A DNA stretch of 64,000 nucleotides, taken from assembly GCA_903821335.1 (NCBI GenBank), contig CAIJKV010000339.1:33937-97936 (forward strand), written 5' to 3'. This DNA is from an uncultured beta proteobacterium. Its GTDB lineage: Bacteria; Pseudomonadota; Gammaproteobacteria; Burkholderiales; Burkholderiaceae_B. A model generated the notes under the pieces. It saw only the letters and a list, made by a program, of their open reading frames with translations, was not told the DNA's origin and did not search any database. Within the stretch, counting starts at the first letter, position 1. Every line of letters begins with the position of its first letter. Shown here one piece after another: positions 49,598-62,833 of the stretch. The position numbers were made by a program, and so were the translations under genes.

Positions 49598-50962
49598 TTA
49601 CAGGTCCGGATTCAGGCGGCGAGCCGCTCGAAAGGACTGCGTTTCGCTGATGACCACGCCCGACAGGAGCAGGATTCCGATCAGGTTGGGCAGCGCCATC
49701 ATGCCGTTGAACACATCAGACACGGCCCAGACGAGGTCCAGTGACGCAATCGTGCCCAGCATGACGAAGGCGATGTAAATGGTTCGGTACGGCGTGATGC
49801 TGCGTTTGCCGAACAGGTACTGGGCGCATTTCTCGCCGTAGTAGCTCCAGCCCAGGATCGTCGAGTAGGAAAAAAAGATCAGGCCGATGGTGACGATCCA
49901 GCCGCCCGGACCTGGCAGCAGTGCGTCGAAGGTCTGGGTCGTCAGGGCGGCCCCGGTGGTGCCATCTGTGTAGGACCCACCCATCACCAGTACCACGCCG
50001 GTAATGGTGCAGACGATGATCGTGTCGAGGAAGGTGCCTGTCATGGACACCAGCGCCTGTTTTGCCGGCACGCTGGTTTTCGCCGCCGCGGCGGCGATGG
50101 GTGCAGAGCCCAGTCCGGCTTCGTTGGAAAATACGCCGCGCGCCACGCCGAACCGGATCACCGTGCCGACTGCGCCACCGGCAACGGCCTGACCGGTGAA
50201 TGCATCGGTGAAGATCAGCGACAACGCGGGCAAGAGCAGATCCAGGTGGCTGAGGATGATGCCCAGTCCGCCGAGCACATAGAAGACGGCCATGATGGGT
50301 ACGATCACCGAGGCGGCACGGGCGATGCTTTTGATACCGCCAAGAACGACCAGGGCCGTGCCCGCAGTCAGCACCACGCCAGTGAGCCAGCCGGGCACGC
50401 CAAAACTCGTCGTCATCGAGTGCGCCACCGAATTGGATTGCACCGAGCAACCCGTGCCGAGCGCGGCGATCATGCCAAAAAAGGCGAAGGCGCAGGCCAG
50501 CCACTTCATGTTGAGGCCGCGTTCGATGTAGTACATCGGTCCGCCGGACATTTTGCCGTCTTCATCCGTGACACGATATTTGACGGCGAGCAGGCCTTCT
50601 GCATATTTAGTCATCATGCCGACGAAGGCCGTGATCCACATCCAGAAGATGGCGCCCGGGCCACCCAGCACGACCGCCGTGGCCACACCGGCGATATTGC
50701 CCGTGCCGATCGTGCCTGCCAGCGCGGTCATCAGGGCCTGGAACTGTGAGATGTCGCCAGGCGAGCTGTTGTCCTGTTTTCGGGAAAAGGCCAGCTTAAA
50801 CGCATAGGGCAGCAGGGAAAACTGCAGGAAGCCAAGGCGTACGGAGAGGTACACCCCCGTGCCGGCCAGTAGTGCAAGCATCACGGGCCCCCAGACATAA
50901 CCGCCCAGCGTATTGAATAAATGTGTCACTGTTTCCAAGATAATGTTCCTCCAAAAAATCAT
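49598..50962 (-). CDS. Alanine/glycine:cation symporter (AGCS) family protein
   Basis: FQALMTALAGTIGTGNIAGVATAVVLGGPGAIFWMWITAFVGM; GVARGVFSNEAGLGSAPIAAAAA. Confidence 0.94.
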   Translation of the reverse strand: MIFWRNIILETVTHLFNTLGGYVWGPVMLALLAGTGVYLSVRLGFLQFSLLPYAFKLAFSRKQDNSSPGDISQFQALMTALAGTIGTGNIAGVATAVVLGGPGAIFWMWITAFVGMMTKYAEGLLAVKYRVTDEDGKMSGGPMYYIERGLNMKWLACAFAFFGMIAALGTGCSVQSNSVAHSMTTSFGVPGWLTGVVLTAGTALVVLGGIKSIARAASVIVPIMAVFYVLGGLGIILSHLDLLLPALSLIFTDAFTGQAVAGGAVGTVIRFGVARGVFSNEAGLGSAPIAAAAAKTSVPAKQALVSMTGTFLDTIIVCTITGVVLVMGGSYTDGTTGAALTTQTFDALLPGPGGWIVTIGLIFFSYSTILGWSYYGEKCAQYLFGKRSITPYRTIYIAFVMLGTIASLDLVWAVSDVFNGMMALPNLIGILLLSGVVISETQSFRAARRLNPDL

Positions 50963-51095
50963 GGCGCCGTGAGATGTCCGGCGCCTGAAGAACATGATAG
51001 GGAGAGGGCATCGAAAAATATCGAAATTGACCAGTTGTTACACTAAAAGCTTATCTATCTAGATGTAACCCCAGTATTTACACAATCGGCATACC

Positions 51096-52700
51096 GTGAT
51101 AACCGCATCAAACCTCACAATTCAGTTCGGACCCAAGCCTCTTTTTGAAAACGTCAACGTTAAATTCGGTGAAGGAAATCGCTACGGCCTGATCGGTGCC
51201 AATGGCTCGGGCAAGTCGACTCTGATGAAGATCATTGGTGGCGATCTTGACTCCACGGCGGGTAATGTTTTCCTCGAGCCGGGTCTGCGCATGGGTAAAT
51301 TGCGCCAGGATCAATTCGCGTTCGAGGACCTGCGGGTCCTTGATGTCGTGCTGATGGGCCACGAGGAAATGTGGGACGCCATGTCCACCCGCGACGCGAT
51401 CTACGCCAACCCGCAAGCCACGGATGAGGACTACATGGCGGCGGCCGACCTTGAGGCCAAGTTCGCCGAGTACGACGGCTACACCGCAGAGGCGCGCGCT
51501 GGCGAACTGTTGCTCGGGTTGGAATTTCCGGTCGAGCAGCACCAGTTGCCCATGCGTGAAATCGCCCCGGGCTGGAAGCTGCGCGTCTTGCTGGCACAGG
51601 CACTGTTTTCGAACCCGGACGTCCTGTTGCTTGACGAGCCCACCAACAACCTCGATATCAATACGATCCGTTGGCTGGAAACCGTGCTCAACGGTTATCA
51701 AAGCACCATGATCATCATCAGCCATGACCGGCACTTCCTCAACCAGGTCTGCACCCACATGGCTGACCTCGACTTTCGTGAGTTGCGCGTATACCCCGGC
51801 AATTACGATGACTACATGCTGGCGTCCACGCAGGCGCGCGAGCGCGTGTCGAATGCCAACAACAAGGCAAAAGAGCGTGTCACGGAGTTACAGGACTTTG
51901 TGCGACGCTTTTCGGCCAACAAATCGAAGGCGCGCCAAGCGACTTCGCGTCTTAAACAGATTGATCGCCTCAAGGCCAGCCAGGTCGAGGTCAAGCCGTC
52001 GTCGCGTCAGAACCCGTTTATCCGCTTTGAGCAGAACAAGGTCATGCACCGCCAGGCCGTCACGATCGAGCATATTCAGAAGGCCTTTGACGGACCGGTC
52101 ATCCGCCCATACTCCGCGATGGTCGAGGGGGGTGAAAAAATTGCCATCATCGGTGCCAACGGTGGCGGAAAGACGACACTGCTACGCATGCTGGCGGGTG
52201 ACCTGGCGCCCGATCGCGGCACCGTCAAGTGGTCCGAAAACGCCGACGCCGGCTATATGGCACAAGACGTGTCGGACCAGTTCACCCAGACTGACATCAA
52301 TCTGTTTGACTGGATGATTTCGTACCGGCAACAGGGCGACGATGACCAGTCGATCCGTTCCGTGCTCGGGCGTCTGCTTTTTTCCGCTGATGATTTGCCC
52401 AAGGCGCCTCCGGTTCTGTCGGGCGGTGAGAAAAACCGCATGACGTTTGGTCGCCTCATGCTGGGTCGGCACAACGTGATGTTGATGGATGAGCCGACCA
52501 ATCACCTGGACATGGAGTCGATTGAATCGCTGCAGCTGGCCCTCGAAAAATACGCCGGCACGCTGATCTTCGTCTCGCACGACCGTGAGTTCGTCTCGAC
52601 GCTGGCGACGCGCATCTGGGAAATCCAGGCGGGCGGCGAGGTCAATGACTATCGCGGAACGTATGAAGAGTACTTGTCATCGCGCGGGATCGACGCCTGA
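51096..52700 (+). CDS. ybiT: ABC-F family ATPase, YbiT type (GTG start)
   Basis: Tandem ATPase domains; [48 protein letters not shown]; strong YbiT-like conservation. Confidence 0.92.
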   Translation: MITASNLTIQFGPKPLFENVNVKFGEGNRYGLIGANGSGKSTLMKIIGGDLDSTAGNVFLEPGLRMGKLRQDQFAFEDLRVLDVVLMGHEEMWDAMSTRDAIYANPQATDEDYMAAADLEAKFAEYDGYTAEARAGELLLGLEFPVEQHQLPMREIAPGWKLRVLLAQALFSNPDVLLLDEPTNNLDINTIRWLETVLNGYQSTMIIISHDRHFLNQVCTHMADLDFRELRVYPGNYDDYMLASTQARERVSNANNKAKERVTELQDFVRRFSANKSKARQATSRLKQIDRLKASQVEVKPSSRQNPFIRFEQNKVMHRQAVTIEHIQKAFDGPVIRPYSAMVEGGEKIAIIGANGGGKTTLLRMLAGDLAPDRGTVKWSENADAGYMAQDVSDQFTQTDINLFDWMISYRQQGDDDQSIRSVLGRLLFSADDLPKAPPVLSGGEKNRMTFGRLMLGRHNVMLMDEPTNHLDMESIESLQLALEKYAGTLIFVSHDREFVSTLATRIWEIQAGGEVNDYRGTYEEYLSSRGIDA

Positions 52701-52729
52701 AGCCGGACATGCCCGGGTAGAATCGCGCA

Positions 52730-53758
52730 ATGATCATCCTTGGTTTTGAAAGCTCGTGCGACGAAACGGGTGTCGCGGCGGTCTGCACCGAACGCGGCCT
52801 GCTCGCGCATAGCCTGCACACGCAAGTTGCCATGCACGCGGCCTACGGCGGTGTCGTGCCTGAACTCGCGTCGCGCGACCACGTGCGCCGGGTCATTCCG
52901 CTGACCAGGCAGGTACTTGCCCAGGCCGGACTCACGCTGAACGATATCGGGGCCATTGCCTATACAGCGGGTCCCGGTCTGGCGGGGGCGCTGCTGGTCG
53001 GGGCGAGTGTCGCCCAGTCGATGGCGTGGTCGCTTGAGCTGCCAGCCATTCCGATTCACCACCTCGAAGGTCACCTGCTGTCGCCGCGTCTGGCCACCCC
53101 ATGCCCGGAATTCCCCTTCGTGGCGCTGTTGGTGTCAGGCGGCCACACGCAGTTGATGCGTGTCGACGATGTCGGGCAGTACACGCTGCTGGGTGAGACG
53201 CTCGACGATGCGGCTGGTGAAGCGTTCGATAAGACTGCCAAGCTGTTGGGGCTGGGGTATCCCGGTGGCCCGGCCCTGGCAACACTTGCCCAACAGGGAG
53301 ACGCGCAGCGTATTGCGCTGCCGCGCCCCATGTTGCATAGTCATACGCTGGATTTCAGTTTCAGTGGTCTTAAGACCGCGGTGTTGACCCGTTTGCGTGA
53401 TGCCCTGGCACAACCGGTCGTGGCAGAAAACCTGCACGCTGACCTGGCGGCCGCGACGCAGGCGGCGATTGTGGATGTCCTGGTCGCCAAGTCCACCGCT
53501 GCGCTTGAGCAGACGGGACTCAAGCGGCTGGTGGTGGCCGGTGGCGTGGGCGCCAACCAGCGACTGCGTGAGAAACTGGCCGTGACGCTGCGCCGCCTGA
53601 ATGCCGAGGCGTTTTTTCCACCCTTGGAATTTTGTACCGATAATGGCGCCATGATCGCGTTCGCGGCCGCACAGCGCGTATCACGCGGGCTGGCCGACCT
53701 GACACCGAGTGGTCACGGGTTTAATGTGTTCCCGCGCTGGGACCTCGCGCAAGTGTGA
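52730..53758 (+). CDS. tsaD: tRNA N6-adenosine threonylcarbamoyltransferase
   Basis: [40 protein letters not shown]. Confidence 0.97.
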   Translation: MIILGFESSCDETGVAAVCTERGLLAHSLHTQVAMHAAYGGVVPELASRDHVRRVIPLTRQVLAQAGLTLNDIGAIAYTAGPGLAGALLVGASVAQSMAWSLELPAIPIHHLEGHLLSPRLATPCPEFPFVALLVSGGHTQLMRVDDVGQYTLLGETLDDAAGEAFDKTAKLLGLGYPGGPALATLAQQGDAQRIALPRPMLHSHTLDFSFSGLKTAVLTRLRDALAQPVVAENLHADLAAATQAAIVDVLVAKSTAALEQTGLKRLVVAGGVGANQRLREKLAVTLRRLNAEAFFPPLEFCTDNGAMIAFAAAQRVSRGLADLTPSGHGFNVFPRWDLAQV

Positions 53759-53816
53759 CGGGCGGTCCTCTGGCACGGCGCCCTGAGTAGTCGCGCGCCA
53801 CGCCGCATGCTGAGTC

Positions 53817-53861
53817 GAGGCTCCGCATGGATAGAGGCTCCGCCCCCGCATGGATAGAGAC
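53817..53861. repeat. Two imperfect copies of gaggctccgc(ccccgc)atggata
   Basis: gaggctccgcatggata / gaggctccgcccccgcatggata. Confidence 0.7.
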
Positions 53862-53867
53862 GGATAC

Positions 53868-53893
53868 AGACCCGGCTCTAGCGGGTCTTTTTC
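53868..53893 (+). terminator. Putative terminator of tsaD, overlapping the 3' end of plsY
   Basis: agacccg-gctctag-cgggtct followed by tttttc. Confidence 0.6.
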
Positions 53894-54549
53894 TTGCTGC
53901 CGAGTCGTGGCTCGGTCCCTGCCAACAGGCGGCTGATGTTGGCGCGATGCCGGTAAAGCAGGAACAGGGCGATGATGACCAGCACGATCGTCAGAGGTGG
54001 GTAGGCTGTCCAGGCAAGATTGCCGCCAAAAACGTAGAAAAAGGGCGCAAAAATCGCACACACTATTGCCGCCAGTGACGAATACCGGAAAAAGACTGCG
54101 ATGATCAGCCAGGTGGCCATGGCCGCGATTGCCATCAGCGGCTCGATCGCAATCATCACGCCCAGTGCAGTCGCAACGCCCTTGCCACCCTTGAACTTCA
54201 GGAAAACAGGATAGAGGTGGCCCAGGAACACCGCGAGTGCCGCCACCGCGACCACCGGGACGCTTGCGCCCAGCTTGGCGACCAGCCAGACAGCGAACCA
54301 GCCTTTGGCGGCATCGCCCAGCAAGGTCAGCACGGCGGCAGACTTGTTGCCCGAGCGCAGCACGTTGGTGGCCCCGGGGTTGCCTGAGCCGTAGGAACGG
54401 GGATCCTGCAAACCATACAGCCTGCTGACCACCACAGCAAAAGGCACCGAACCAATCAGGTAGGCCAGCACGACGAGGGCCGGGTTCATGAGGAAGGGGG
54501 GCAAAAAGCTCATCGGTATGTTCAGCGGTGAAGGGGGAATGGCTGTCAT
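53878..54549 (-). CDS. plsY: Glycerol-3-phosphate acyltransferase (start may be 54513 or 54489)
   Basis: [71 protein letters not shown]. Confidence 0.95.
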   Translation of the reverse strand: MTAIPPSPLNIPMSFLPPFLMNPALVVLAYLIGSVPFAVVVSRLYGLQDPRSYGSGNPGATNVLRSGNKSAAVLTLLGDAAKGWFAVWLVAKLGASVPVVAVAALAVFLGHLYPVFLKFKGGKGVATALGVMIAIEPLMAIAAMATWLIIAVFFRYSSLAAIVCAIFAPFFYVFGGNLAWTAYPPLTIVLVIIALFLLYRHRANISRLLAGTEPRLGSKKKTR

Positions 54550-54652
54550 TCTATCTCGCGCTGCCCATATTTGGCCGGAACTTCGGCGTTTGGCGACGAT
54601 CCTGCAGGTACAATCACGCTCAGCAATACATTGACTTTTTATAGCGTGGACG

Positions 54653-55408
54653 ATGCATATTCTGGTTTCAAACGACGATGGCTACAACGCTCCGGGCCTC
54701 GAAGCGCTGGTGGAAGCGTTGCGCGACCTGGCTGAAATCACCGTCGTGGCGCCCGAGGTGAACCATAGTGGCGCATCAAATTCCCTGACCCTCAGTCGCC
54801 CGCTGGCTGTCCGAAAGGCGCCTAACGGCTTTCTGTACGTCAATGGCACGCCCTCTGACTGCGTGCATGTCGCCATGACCGGCCTGCTCGACAAACGTCC
54901 GGACCTGATTGTGTCTGGTATCAACAACGGCGCCAATATGGGCGACGACACGCTGTATTCCGGTACGGTCGCCGCTGCGGCCGAAGGCTTCCTGTTTGGC
55001 GTGCCTTCCATGGCTTTTTCGCTGGTCGAAAAAGGGTGGGAAAATCTCGATAGCGCGGTGGACGGTGCCCGGCGCCTGATTGCCTTGCAACTGACCGCGC
55101 CGGTGGCCGAGCCGATCTTGCTCAATGTTAATTTCCCTAATCTTGCCGCCGCTGCAGTGCGTGGAATTGAAGTGACACGCCTGGGCAAACGCCATCCCTC
55201 TCAGCCTGTGGTGCGCTCGGCGACCCCCTATGGCGAGACGGTGTACTGGATCGGGCCCTCAGGCGAGGCCAACGACGCCTCGACTGGCACGGATTTTGAT
55301 GCGGTGACGCGTGGGTACGTGTCCGTGACGCCGTTGCGCCTTGACTTGACGAATCATGTCCAGCTTTCGCTGATTTCAGAATGGGTGCGTCCGCTATGTG
55401 GCCACTAA
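54653..55408 (+). CDS. surE: 5'/3'-nucleotidase SurE
   Basis: [59 protein letters not shown]. Confidence 0.97.
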   Translation: MHILVSNDDGYNAPGLEALVEALRDLAEITVVAPEVNHSGASNSLTLSRPLAVRKAPNGFLYVNGTPSDCVHVAMTGLLDKRPDLIVSGINNGANMGDDTLYSGTVAAAAEGFLFGVPSMAFSLVEKGWENLDSAVDGARRLIALQLTAPVAEPILLNVNFPNLAAAAVRGIEVTRLGKRHPSQPVVRSATPYGETVYWIGPSGEANDASTGTDFDAVTRGYVSVTPLRLDLTNHVQLSLISEWVRPLCGH

Positions 55409-56208
55409 AGCCGGTACGGCTGCTGTCACCGACGCGCGACCCACAAGGCAAGGTCGGACGCGGGTTGGCCGGTATCACTACGACCAACAGCAACACCCGT
55501 ATTTCAGCCTCGCGCTTGCCGCGCGCCACCGAGACCGTACCGGCCAGGCTGGGCGGCTCGGAAAACCTCGGCCTCAATTCCGAACGCCTGCGCGCCGCGA
55601 TGATCCAGCGGCTGCGTGACCAGGGCATCGTGGACGAACGTGTGCTCGCCGCCATGCAGATGATTCCCAGGCATGCGTTCGTCGACGAAGCGCTTGCCAG
55701 CCGCGCTTATGACGATGCGGCACTGCCAATCGGGCACGGGCAAACCATTTCACAGCCTTGGGTGGTCGCGCGTATGATCGCGGCGGTGTGTGAACAGGGG
55801 TTGCCCGCACGCGTGCTTGAGGTCGGCACCGGGTGTGGTTACCAGGCCGCCGTCATGGCACAAGTATTTTCGCAGGTCTATTCAATCGAACGCATTCGCG
55901 GGTTGTACGATATGGCTAAGGAACAGATGCGCGCGTTGCGCCTGACCAAGGTGCGGTTGACCTTTGGCGACGGCATGGCCGGGTTGCCGGGATCTGCCCC
56001 TTTTGACGCCATTGTGGTGGCAGCAGCCGGTATTCGCATTCCGCAGGCGCTGCTCGGGCAACTTTCGGTGGGTGGCATATTGATTGCACCCGAGGGTTCG
56101 ACTGCTCAGCGTCTGGTCCGCATTCAGCGCCTGGGCGCGGCAGCCTGGGACCGGCAAGAACTCGAGGCGGTAAGATTCGTTCCGCTCAAAGCAGGAGTAC
56201 AAGGATGA
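55381..56208 (+). CDS. pcm: Protein-L-isoaspartate O-methyltransferase
   Basis: [55 protein letters not shown]; overlaps surE. Confidence 0.95.
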   Translation: MGASAMWPLKPVRLLSPTRDPQGKVGRGLAGITTTNSNTRISASRLPRATETVPARLGGSENLGLNSERLRAAMIQRLRDQGIVDERVLAAMQMIPRHAFVDEALASRAYDDAALPIGHGQTISQPWVVARMIAAVCEQGLPARVLEVGTGCGYQAAVMAQVFSQVYSIERIRGLYDMAKEQMRALRLTKVRLTFGDGMAGLPGSAPFDAIVVAAAGIRIPQALLGQLSVGGILIAPEGSTAQRLVRIQRLGAAAWDRQELEAVRFVPLKAGVQG

Positions 56209-57056
56209 GCAAACAGGAGAAAGTTATGCTCGTAGGGCAGGTTGCACAGCATCGTTCGGTGCATCATTCTGACGCCTCGCGGCGCATGATTTCCAACAGT
56301 TTAAGAGTCCTGGCGGTGGTGGCTTTCGCAGGACTTGTCACGGGTTGCGCAGGGACGTCGGGCAGCAAGGCGCCGGTCAATGACCTGAGCGGCGCCTCAA
56401 CGACCTCGGCGGGGCCCAGCATTCCTAGCTACACCGTCAAGCCGGGTGATACCCTGGTCAAGATCGCCCGCAGTACGGGTGTCGACGAAAATACGATCAA
56501 ACGGCTCAATAACCTGTCCAATCCGAACATGATCCGGGTGGGCCAGGTGCTCAAGATGTCCGATAAGGCCGATCAGTCGGTGGCAGGTGCCGCGCCCGTC
56601 GTGGCGTCTTCCAGGCCTGAAGCACGCCCGCTCGATCAGTCTGCCGGCTCGGCGCCACCTGACGCCAACCCGGCGCGCGCAGTCGATGCCAGCGTGATCA
56701 ACTGGGGTTGGCCGGCCAAGGGCAAGGTGATTCAAGGGTTTACCGCTGGCACCAAAGGCATCGACATCGCGGGTAATCCAGGCGACGCGATCGAAGCTGC
56801 TGCCAACGGCAAAGTCATGTACGCAGGAAACGGCGTGCGTGGCCTGGGCAACCTGGTGATTGTCAACCATGACAATGGGTTCATCACGGCCTACGCGCAC
56901 AACAAGATCCTGCTGGTTAAAACTGGACAGGATGTCAAGAAGGGCGCCAAAATCGCCGAAATGGGGCAGACCGACACGACTTCCACGCGGCTGCATTTCG
57001 AAGTCCGACGCCAGGGCACGCCGGTCGATCCTCTGCAATATCTGCCCGCCAAGTAA
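56205..57056 (+). CDS. nlpD: LysM/M23-peptidase domain lipoprotein (start could be 56226 or 56286)
   Basis: Lipobox LVTGC; LysM YTVKPGDTLVKIARSTGVDENTIKRLNNL; LytM-like C-terminus GIDIAGNPGDAIEAAANGKVMYAGNGVRGLGNLVIVNH. Confidence 0.92.
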   Translation: MSKQEKVMLVGQVAQHRSVHHSDASRRMISNSLRVLAVVAFAGLVTGCAGTSGSKAPVNDLSGASTTSAGPSIPSYTVKPGDTLVKIARSTGVDENTIKRLNNLSNPNMIRVGQVLKMSDKADQSVAGAAPVVASSRPEARPLDQSAGSAPPDANPARAVDASVINWGWPAKGKVIQGFTAGTKGIDIAGNPGDAIEAAANGKVMYAGNGVRGLGNLVIVNHDNGFITAYAHNKILLVKTGQDVKKGAKIAEMGQTDTTSTRLHFEVRRQGTPVDPLQYLPAK

Positions 57057-57059
57057 TTT

Positions 57060-57143
57060 AGCCTCGCGCGCGGCCTCACGCTGAGCCTTGCGCCCAGCCG
57101 CGCGTTCAGCGTGTCGCTTAGCCTCGCGCTCAGCCTCACGCAC
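57060..57143 (+). repeat. 12-bp degenerate tandem repeat immediately 3' of nlpD
   Basis: agcctcgcgcgc ggcctcacgctg agccttgcgccc agccgcgcgttc agcgtgtcgctt agcctcgcgctc agcctcacgcac. Confidence 0.8.
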
Positions 57144-57294
57144 GGCGCGGTCGCCTGTTCACGTTCTCGTGCCGGTGCAAGCCTGGTCGCTGGGGCGAAA
57201 CGGCTTGAAACAACTGGATCGCCCCAGACCGCGCGGTGCCACCGTGATCACGTGCATAATTCAAACGCGTAAAGAAAAACAGGAGATTGAAGCA

Positions 57295-57837
57295 ATGAAT
57301 TTGAATCTGAGTCGTCCTTTGATTGCAGGACTGGGTTTCGTCCTGGCGATGTCCGCCGCCTTCGCGCAGGTTCCGGGCGCAGCAGGGACATCGGGCGGTG
57401 TGGCTGTTCCGGTGTTGCCGGGTCCAGGCGCGGGTCCTCGCCCAGCCGAACCGATTGGTGTGGTTGACCCCGCCACGGTTGGAATTTTCCCTGAATTGCT
57501 AATTCGGGAAATGGCGTTGTCCGCAGAGCAACAGACCCAACTCGACGCCGCGCAAAATTCCCGCAAGGCGATGTGGGCGGCCAACCGGGTCACCAAGCAG
57601 AATGAATACGATGCCCTGAGCAAGGAAATGGGCAAGGGCAATGCCTTTGACCCACGTGTGGTGATCGCCATGCGCAAGACCGCCCGCGCCGAAATGGAGA
57701 CACGCATGGACAACGTCCAGGCGCTTTGGCTACAGTTCTGGGACGCTCTGAACCCCAAGCAGCGTTCAACGCTGTTGAGCTACATGTTGGCCCAGCACGA
57801 GCGTCATGGCAAGTTGCGCCGCCCGCCACCAAAATAA
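57295..57837 (+). CDS. Periplasmic Spy/CpxP-like (LTXXQ-type) protein
   Basis: Signal peptide LIAGLGFVLAMSAAFAQ; LSAEQQTQLDAAQ and LNPKQRSTLLSYM LTXXQ-like motifs. Confidence 0.6.
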   Translation: MNLNLSRPLIAGLGFVLAMSAAFAQVPGAAGTSGGVAVPVLPGPGAGPRPAEPIGVVDPATVGIFPELLIREMALSAEQQTQLDAAQNSRKAMWAANRVTKQNEYDALSKEMGKGNAFDPRVVIAMRKTARAEMETRMDNVQALWLQFWDALNPKQRSTLLSYMLAQHERHGKLRRPPPK

Positions 57838-57872
57838 ATCTTACAATCCCATCCTTGTCGTAAGGATGGTTC

Positions 57873-59180
57873 ATGTCTGCTGAAATTCTTGAAGTGCAAT
57901 CGCTGGACCTCGAAGCGCGTGGAATTGCGCGCCGCGAGGGGAAAGTCGTTTTTATCGAAGGGGCGTTGCCCACTGAGCGCGTCACCGTGCGTACGCTCAG
58001 GCAAAAGCCCTCCTACGAGATTGCGCGGGTCGAGAACATCCTTCGGGAATCTTCCCAGCGCGTATCACCGCGTTGCGCGCATTTCGAGGTGTGTGGTGGC
58101 TGCCTCATGCAGCATCTTGAGCCCACCGCGCAGGTGGCCGTCAAGCAGCGCGCACTGGAAGACGCCCTGTCACATATCGGCTCGGTCAGACCCGAACGTG
58201 TGCTGCCACCCTTGCATGGCCCGTCATGGGGCTATCGTTACAGGGCACGCTTGTCGGTGCGCTGGGTCGCCAAGAAAGATGCAGTGCTGGTTGGCTTTCG
58301 CGAGCGCAAGACCAGCTATGTGGCTGACATACAGACCTGTCATGTCCTGCCACCGCATGTGGCGGCGCTGTTATTGCCGCTACGCACCCTGATCAAGAGC
58401 ATGTCGGGCCCCGATCGTGTGCCACAGATCGAGGTCGCGGTCGGCGACGCTGTGACGGCGCTGGTACTGCGTCACCTTGCACCGTTGACCGAACAAGATG
58501 AGGACCTGCTGCGCGCGTTCGCCACGCGTCACAACGTGCAGTGGTGGTTGCAGTCCAAGGGACCCGATACGGTTCATGCCATGGTGCCCGAACACGAGGA
58601 CCAACTCGCCTATACGTTGCCAGAGTTTGGCTTGCGCATGCCGTACCGGCCGACCGATTTCACCCAGGTCAACATGGCCATCAACCGGTCGCTGGTGTCG
58701 CGCGCGCTCAAGCTGCTGGGCGCGCAACCCGGTGACCGCGCGGCCGATCTGTTCTGTGGGCTGGGAAATTTTACGTTGCCCCTGGCGACACAGGCACGCG
58801 AGGTGGTCGGAATCGATGGCAGCGAGCCCCTGACTGCTCGTGCCCAACAAGCGGCTGAGCAGGCCAACATCCATCATGTGCAATTCCAGACACTCAATTT
58901 GTTTGAGGTTGATTTGCCATGGCTGCAAAGTCTGGGCAAGTTTGATCGCATCCTGATCGACCCGCCGCGCGAAGGCGCCCAGGCCGTTTCACAGGCGCTG
59001 GCGCAGTTGCCGGGCGACCAGCGACCTGCCCGCATTGTGTACGTGTCGTGTAGCCCCGCTACGCTCGCGAGAGACGCATCGATCCTGGTCAACGAAGGCG
59101 GATACACGCTTAAAGCGGCTGGCGTGATCAATATGTTCCCGCATACGGGTCACGTGGAATCGATTGCGGTATTTGAATAG
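57873..59180 (+). CDS. rlmD: 23S rRNA (uracil-5-)-methyltransferase RlmD (RumA)
   Basis: TRAM-like N-terminus; [41 protein letters not shown]. Confidence 0.94.
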   Translation: MSAEILEVQSLDLEARGIARREGKVVFIEGALPTERVTVRTLRQKPSYEIARVENILRESSQRVSPRCAHFEVCGGCLMQHLEPTAQVAVKQRALEDALSHIGSVRPERVLPPLHGPSWGYRYRARLSVRWVAKKDAVLVGFRERKTSYVADIQTCHVLPPHVAALLLPLRTLIKSMSGPDRVPQIEVAVGDAVTALVLRHLAPLTEQDEDLLRAFATRHNVQWWLQSKGPDTVHAMVPEHEDQLAYTLPEFGLRMPYRPTDFTQVNMAINRSLVSRALKLLGAQPGDRAADLFCGLGNFTLPLATQAREVVGIDGSEPLTARAQQAAEQANIHHVQFQTLNLFEVDLPWLQSLGKFDRILIDPPREGAQAVSQALAQLPGDQRPARIVYVSCSPATLARDASILVNEGGYTLKAAGVINMFPHTGHVESIAVFE

Positions 59181-59204
59181 CGTGCTTGCTCCTTGCGTGC
59201 CGGT

Positions 59205-60623
59205 TCAGGCCGTTTGCGCAAGGATTTTCTGAGCGGCCTCTCGTACGCGTACGGGTGCAGTGCCACCAATATGCGCACGCGCAGCGACCGAGCCTTCCAG
59301 CGTCAAAACCGAATGCACATCGTCCTGGACGGCGGCGTGAAACTGCCGCAGCTCGGCGACACTCAAGTCGGCAAGGTCGCAACCCTTTAGTTCGCATTCG
59401 CGCACGGCGTGGGCCACGGCCTCGTGTGCGTCGCGAAAGGGCACGCCGCGCTTGACGAGGTAGTCGGCCAGATCCGTGGCGGTTGCAAACCCCTGGAGCG
59501 CGGCCGCACGCATGGCCTCGGGCTTGACGCGGATACCGCCCACCAGATCGACGAAAATGGTCAAGGTGTCGCGTACCGTGTCCGCGCTGTCAAAAAGGCC
59601 TTCCTTGTCTTCCTGGTTGTCCTTGTTGTACGCCAGCGGCTGGCCTTTCATCAGCGTGAGCAGGGCGACCAGGTTGCCGTTCACGCGCCCGGTTTTCCCG
59701 CGGGCGAGTTCAGGGACATCTGGATTTTTTTTCTGGGGCATGATCGAGCTGCCGGTGCAGAAACGATCCGCCAGGTCGATAAAGCCCACGCGTGGGCTCA
59801 TCCAGATCACCAGCTCCTCGGAAAGGCGGGAAATGTGGGTCATGATCAGCGCCGCCGCGGCGCAGAATTCGATCGCGAAGTCACGATCGGAGACCGCATC
59901 AAGGGAGTTGCGGCAGACATCGTCAAAACCAAGCAAGTCGGCGACTTGGGGGCGGTCAATTGGAAAACTCGTTCCGGCCAGTGCCGCAGCGCCCAGCGGA
60001 AGAACATTGACGCGCTTGCGGCAATCGGCCAGGCGATCGGCATCGCGGCCAAACATTTCGGCATACGCCAGCAGATGGTGCCCAAACGTCACGGGTTGTG
60101 CCACCTGCATGTGTGTGAAACCGGGTAGTATCGTCCCCGCTTCGGCCAGGGCGACGGTCGCCAGCGCATGGCGGAATTGTTGCAGCAACACGATCAGCGT
60201 GTCGATCTCGGTGCGCAGCCACAGGCGGATATCGGTCGCGACCTGATCGTTGCGTGAGCGACCCGTGTGCAGGCGTTTACCCGCGTCACCGACGAGTTCA
60301 ACCAGCCGTTTTTCGATATTGAGATGCACGTCTTCGAGGTCAATCAGCCACTGGAACTGGCCGGCCAGGATTTCGTCACGTATCTGGGCCATGCCGCGCC
60401 GGATATCGGCGAAATCCTGCGGGGTGATAACCTGAACAGTCGCCAGCATTTCTGCGTGCGCAAGCGACCCCTGGATGTCGAAGAGCGCCAGGCGCTTGTC
60501 GAAATCAACCGAAGCGGTGTAGCGTTTCACCAAGTCCGAGACGGGCTCTGAAAAGCGTGCCGACCAGGCCTGTGCCTTGTTGTCGAACTGGTTTTGGGTA
60601 GGGGCAGGGGGTTTTTTCATCAT
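59205..60623 (-). CDS. argH: Argininosuccinate lyase
   Basis: [71 protein letters not shown]. Confidence 0.97.
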   Translation of the reverse strand: MMKKPPAPTQNQFDNKAQAWSARFSEPVSDLVKRYTASVDFDKRLALFDIQGSLAHAEMLATVQVITPQDFADIRRGMAQIRDEILAGQFQWLIDLEDVHLNIEKRLVELVGDAGKRLHTGRSRNDQVATDIRLWLRTEIDTLIVLLQQFRHALATVALAEAGTILPGFTHMQVAQPVTFGHHLLAYAEMFGRDADRLADCRKRVNVLPLGAAALAGTSFPIDRPQVADLLGFDDVCRNSLDAVSDRDFAIEFCAAAALIMTHISRLSEELVIWMSPRVGFIDLADRFCTGSSIMPQKKNPDVPELARGKTGRVNGNLVALLTLMKGQPLAYNKDNQEDKEGLFDSADTVRDTLTIFVDLVGGIRVKPEAMRAAALQGFATATDLADYLVKRGVPFRDAHEAVAHAVRECELKGCDLADLSVAELRQFHAAVQDDVHSVLTLEGSVAARAHIGGTAPVRVREAAQKILAQTA

Positions 60624-60698
60624 CTTTAAATTATAGTTCGGAGCGCACGCCGGGCGGGCGTGCGATAATTTTTTTGATAACAACTTGATTCAAGCAGG

Positions 60699-62746
<2,048 letters not shown>

Positions 62747-62833
62747 TTCACAGGGTTTCCTGATCGGGCGCCGCACGTTGATCGTGTCGGCGCCATTTTC
62801 ACTTTTACGCACCTGTTTTGCATCCCTGAAAAT

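Noticed and set aside
56397-57143. Minus-strand 248 aa ORF with REAEREAKRHAERAAGRKAQREA N-terminus
   Set aside because: Antisense to nlpD; the charged start is an effect of the 12-bp repeat.
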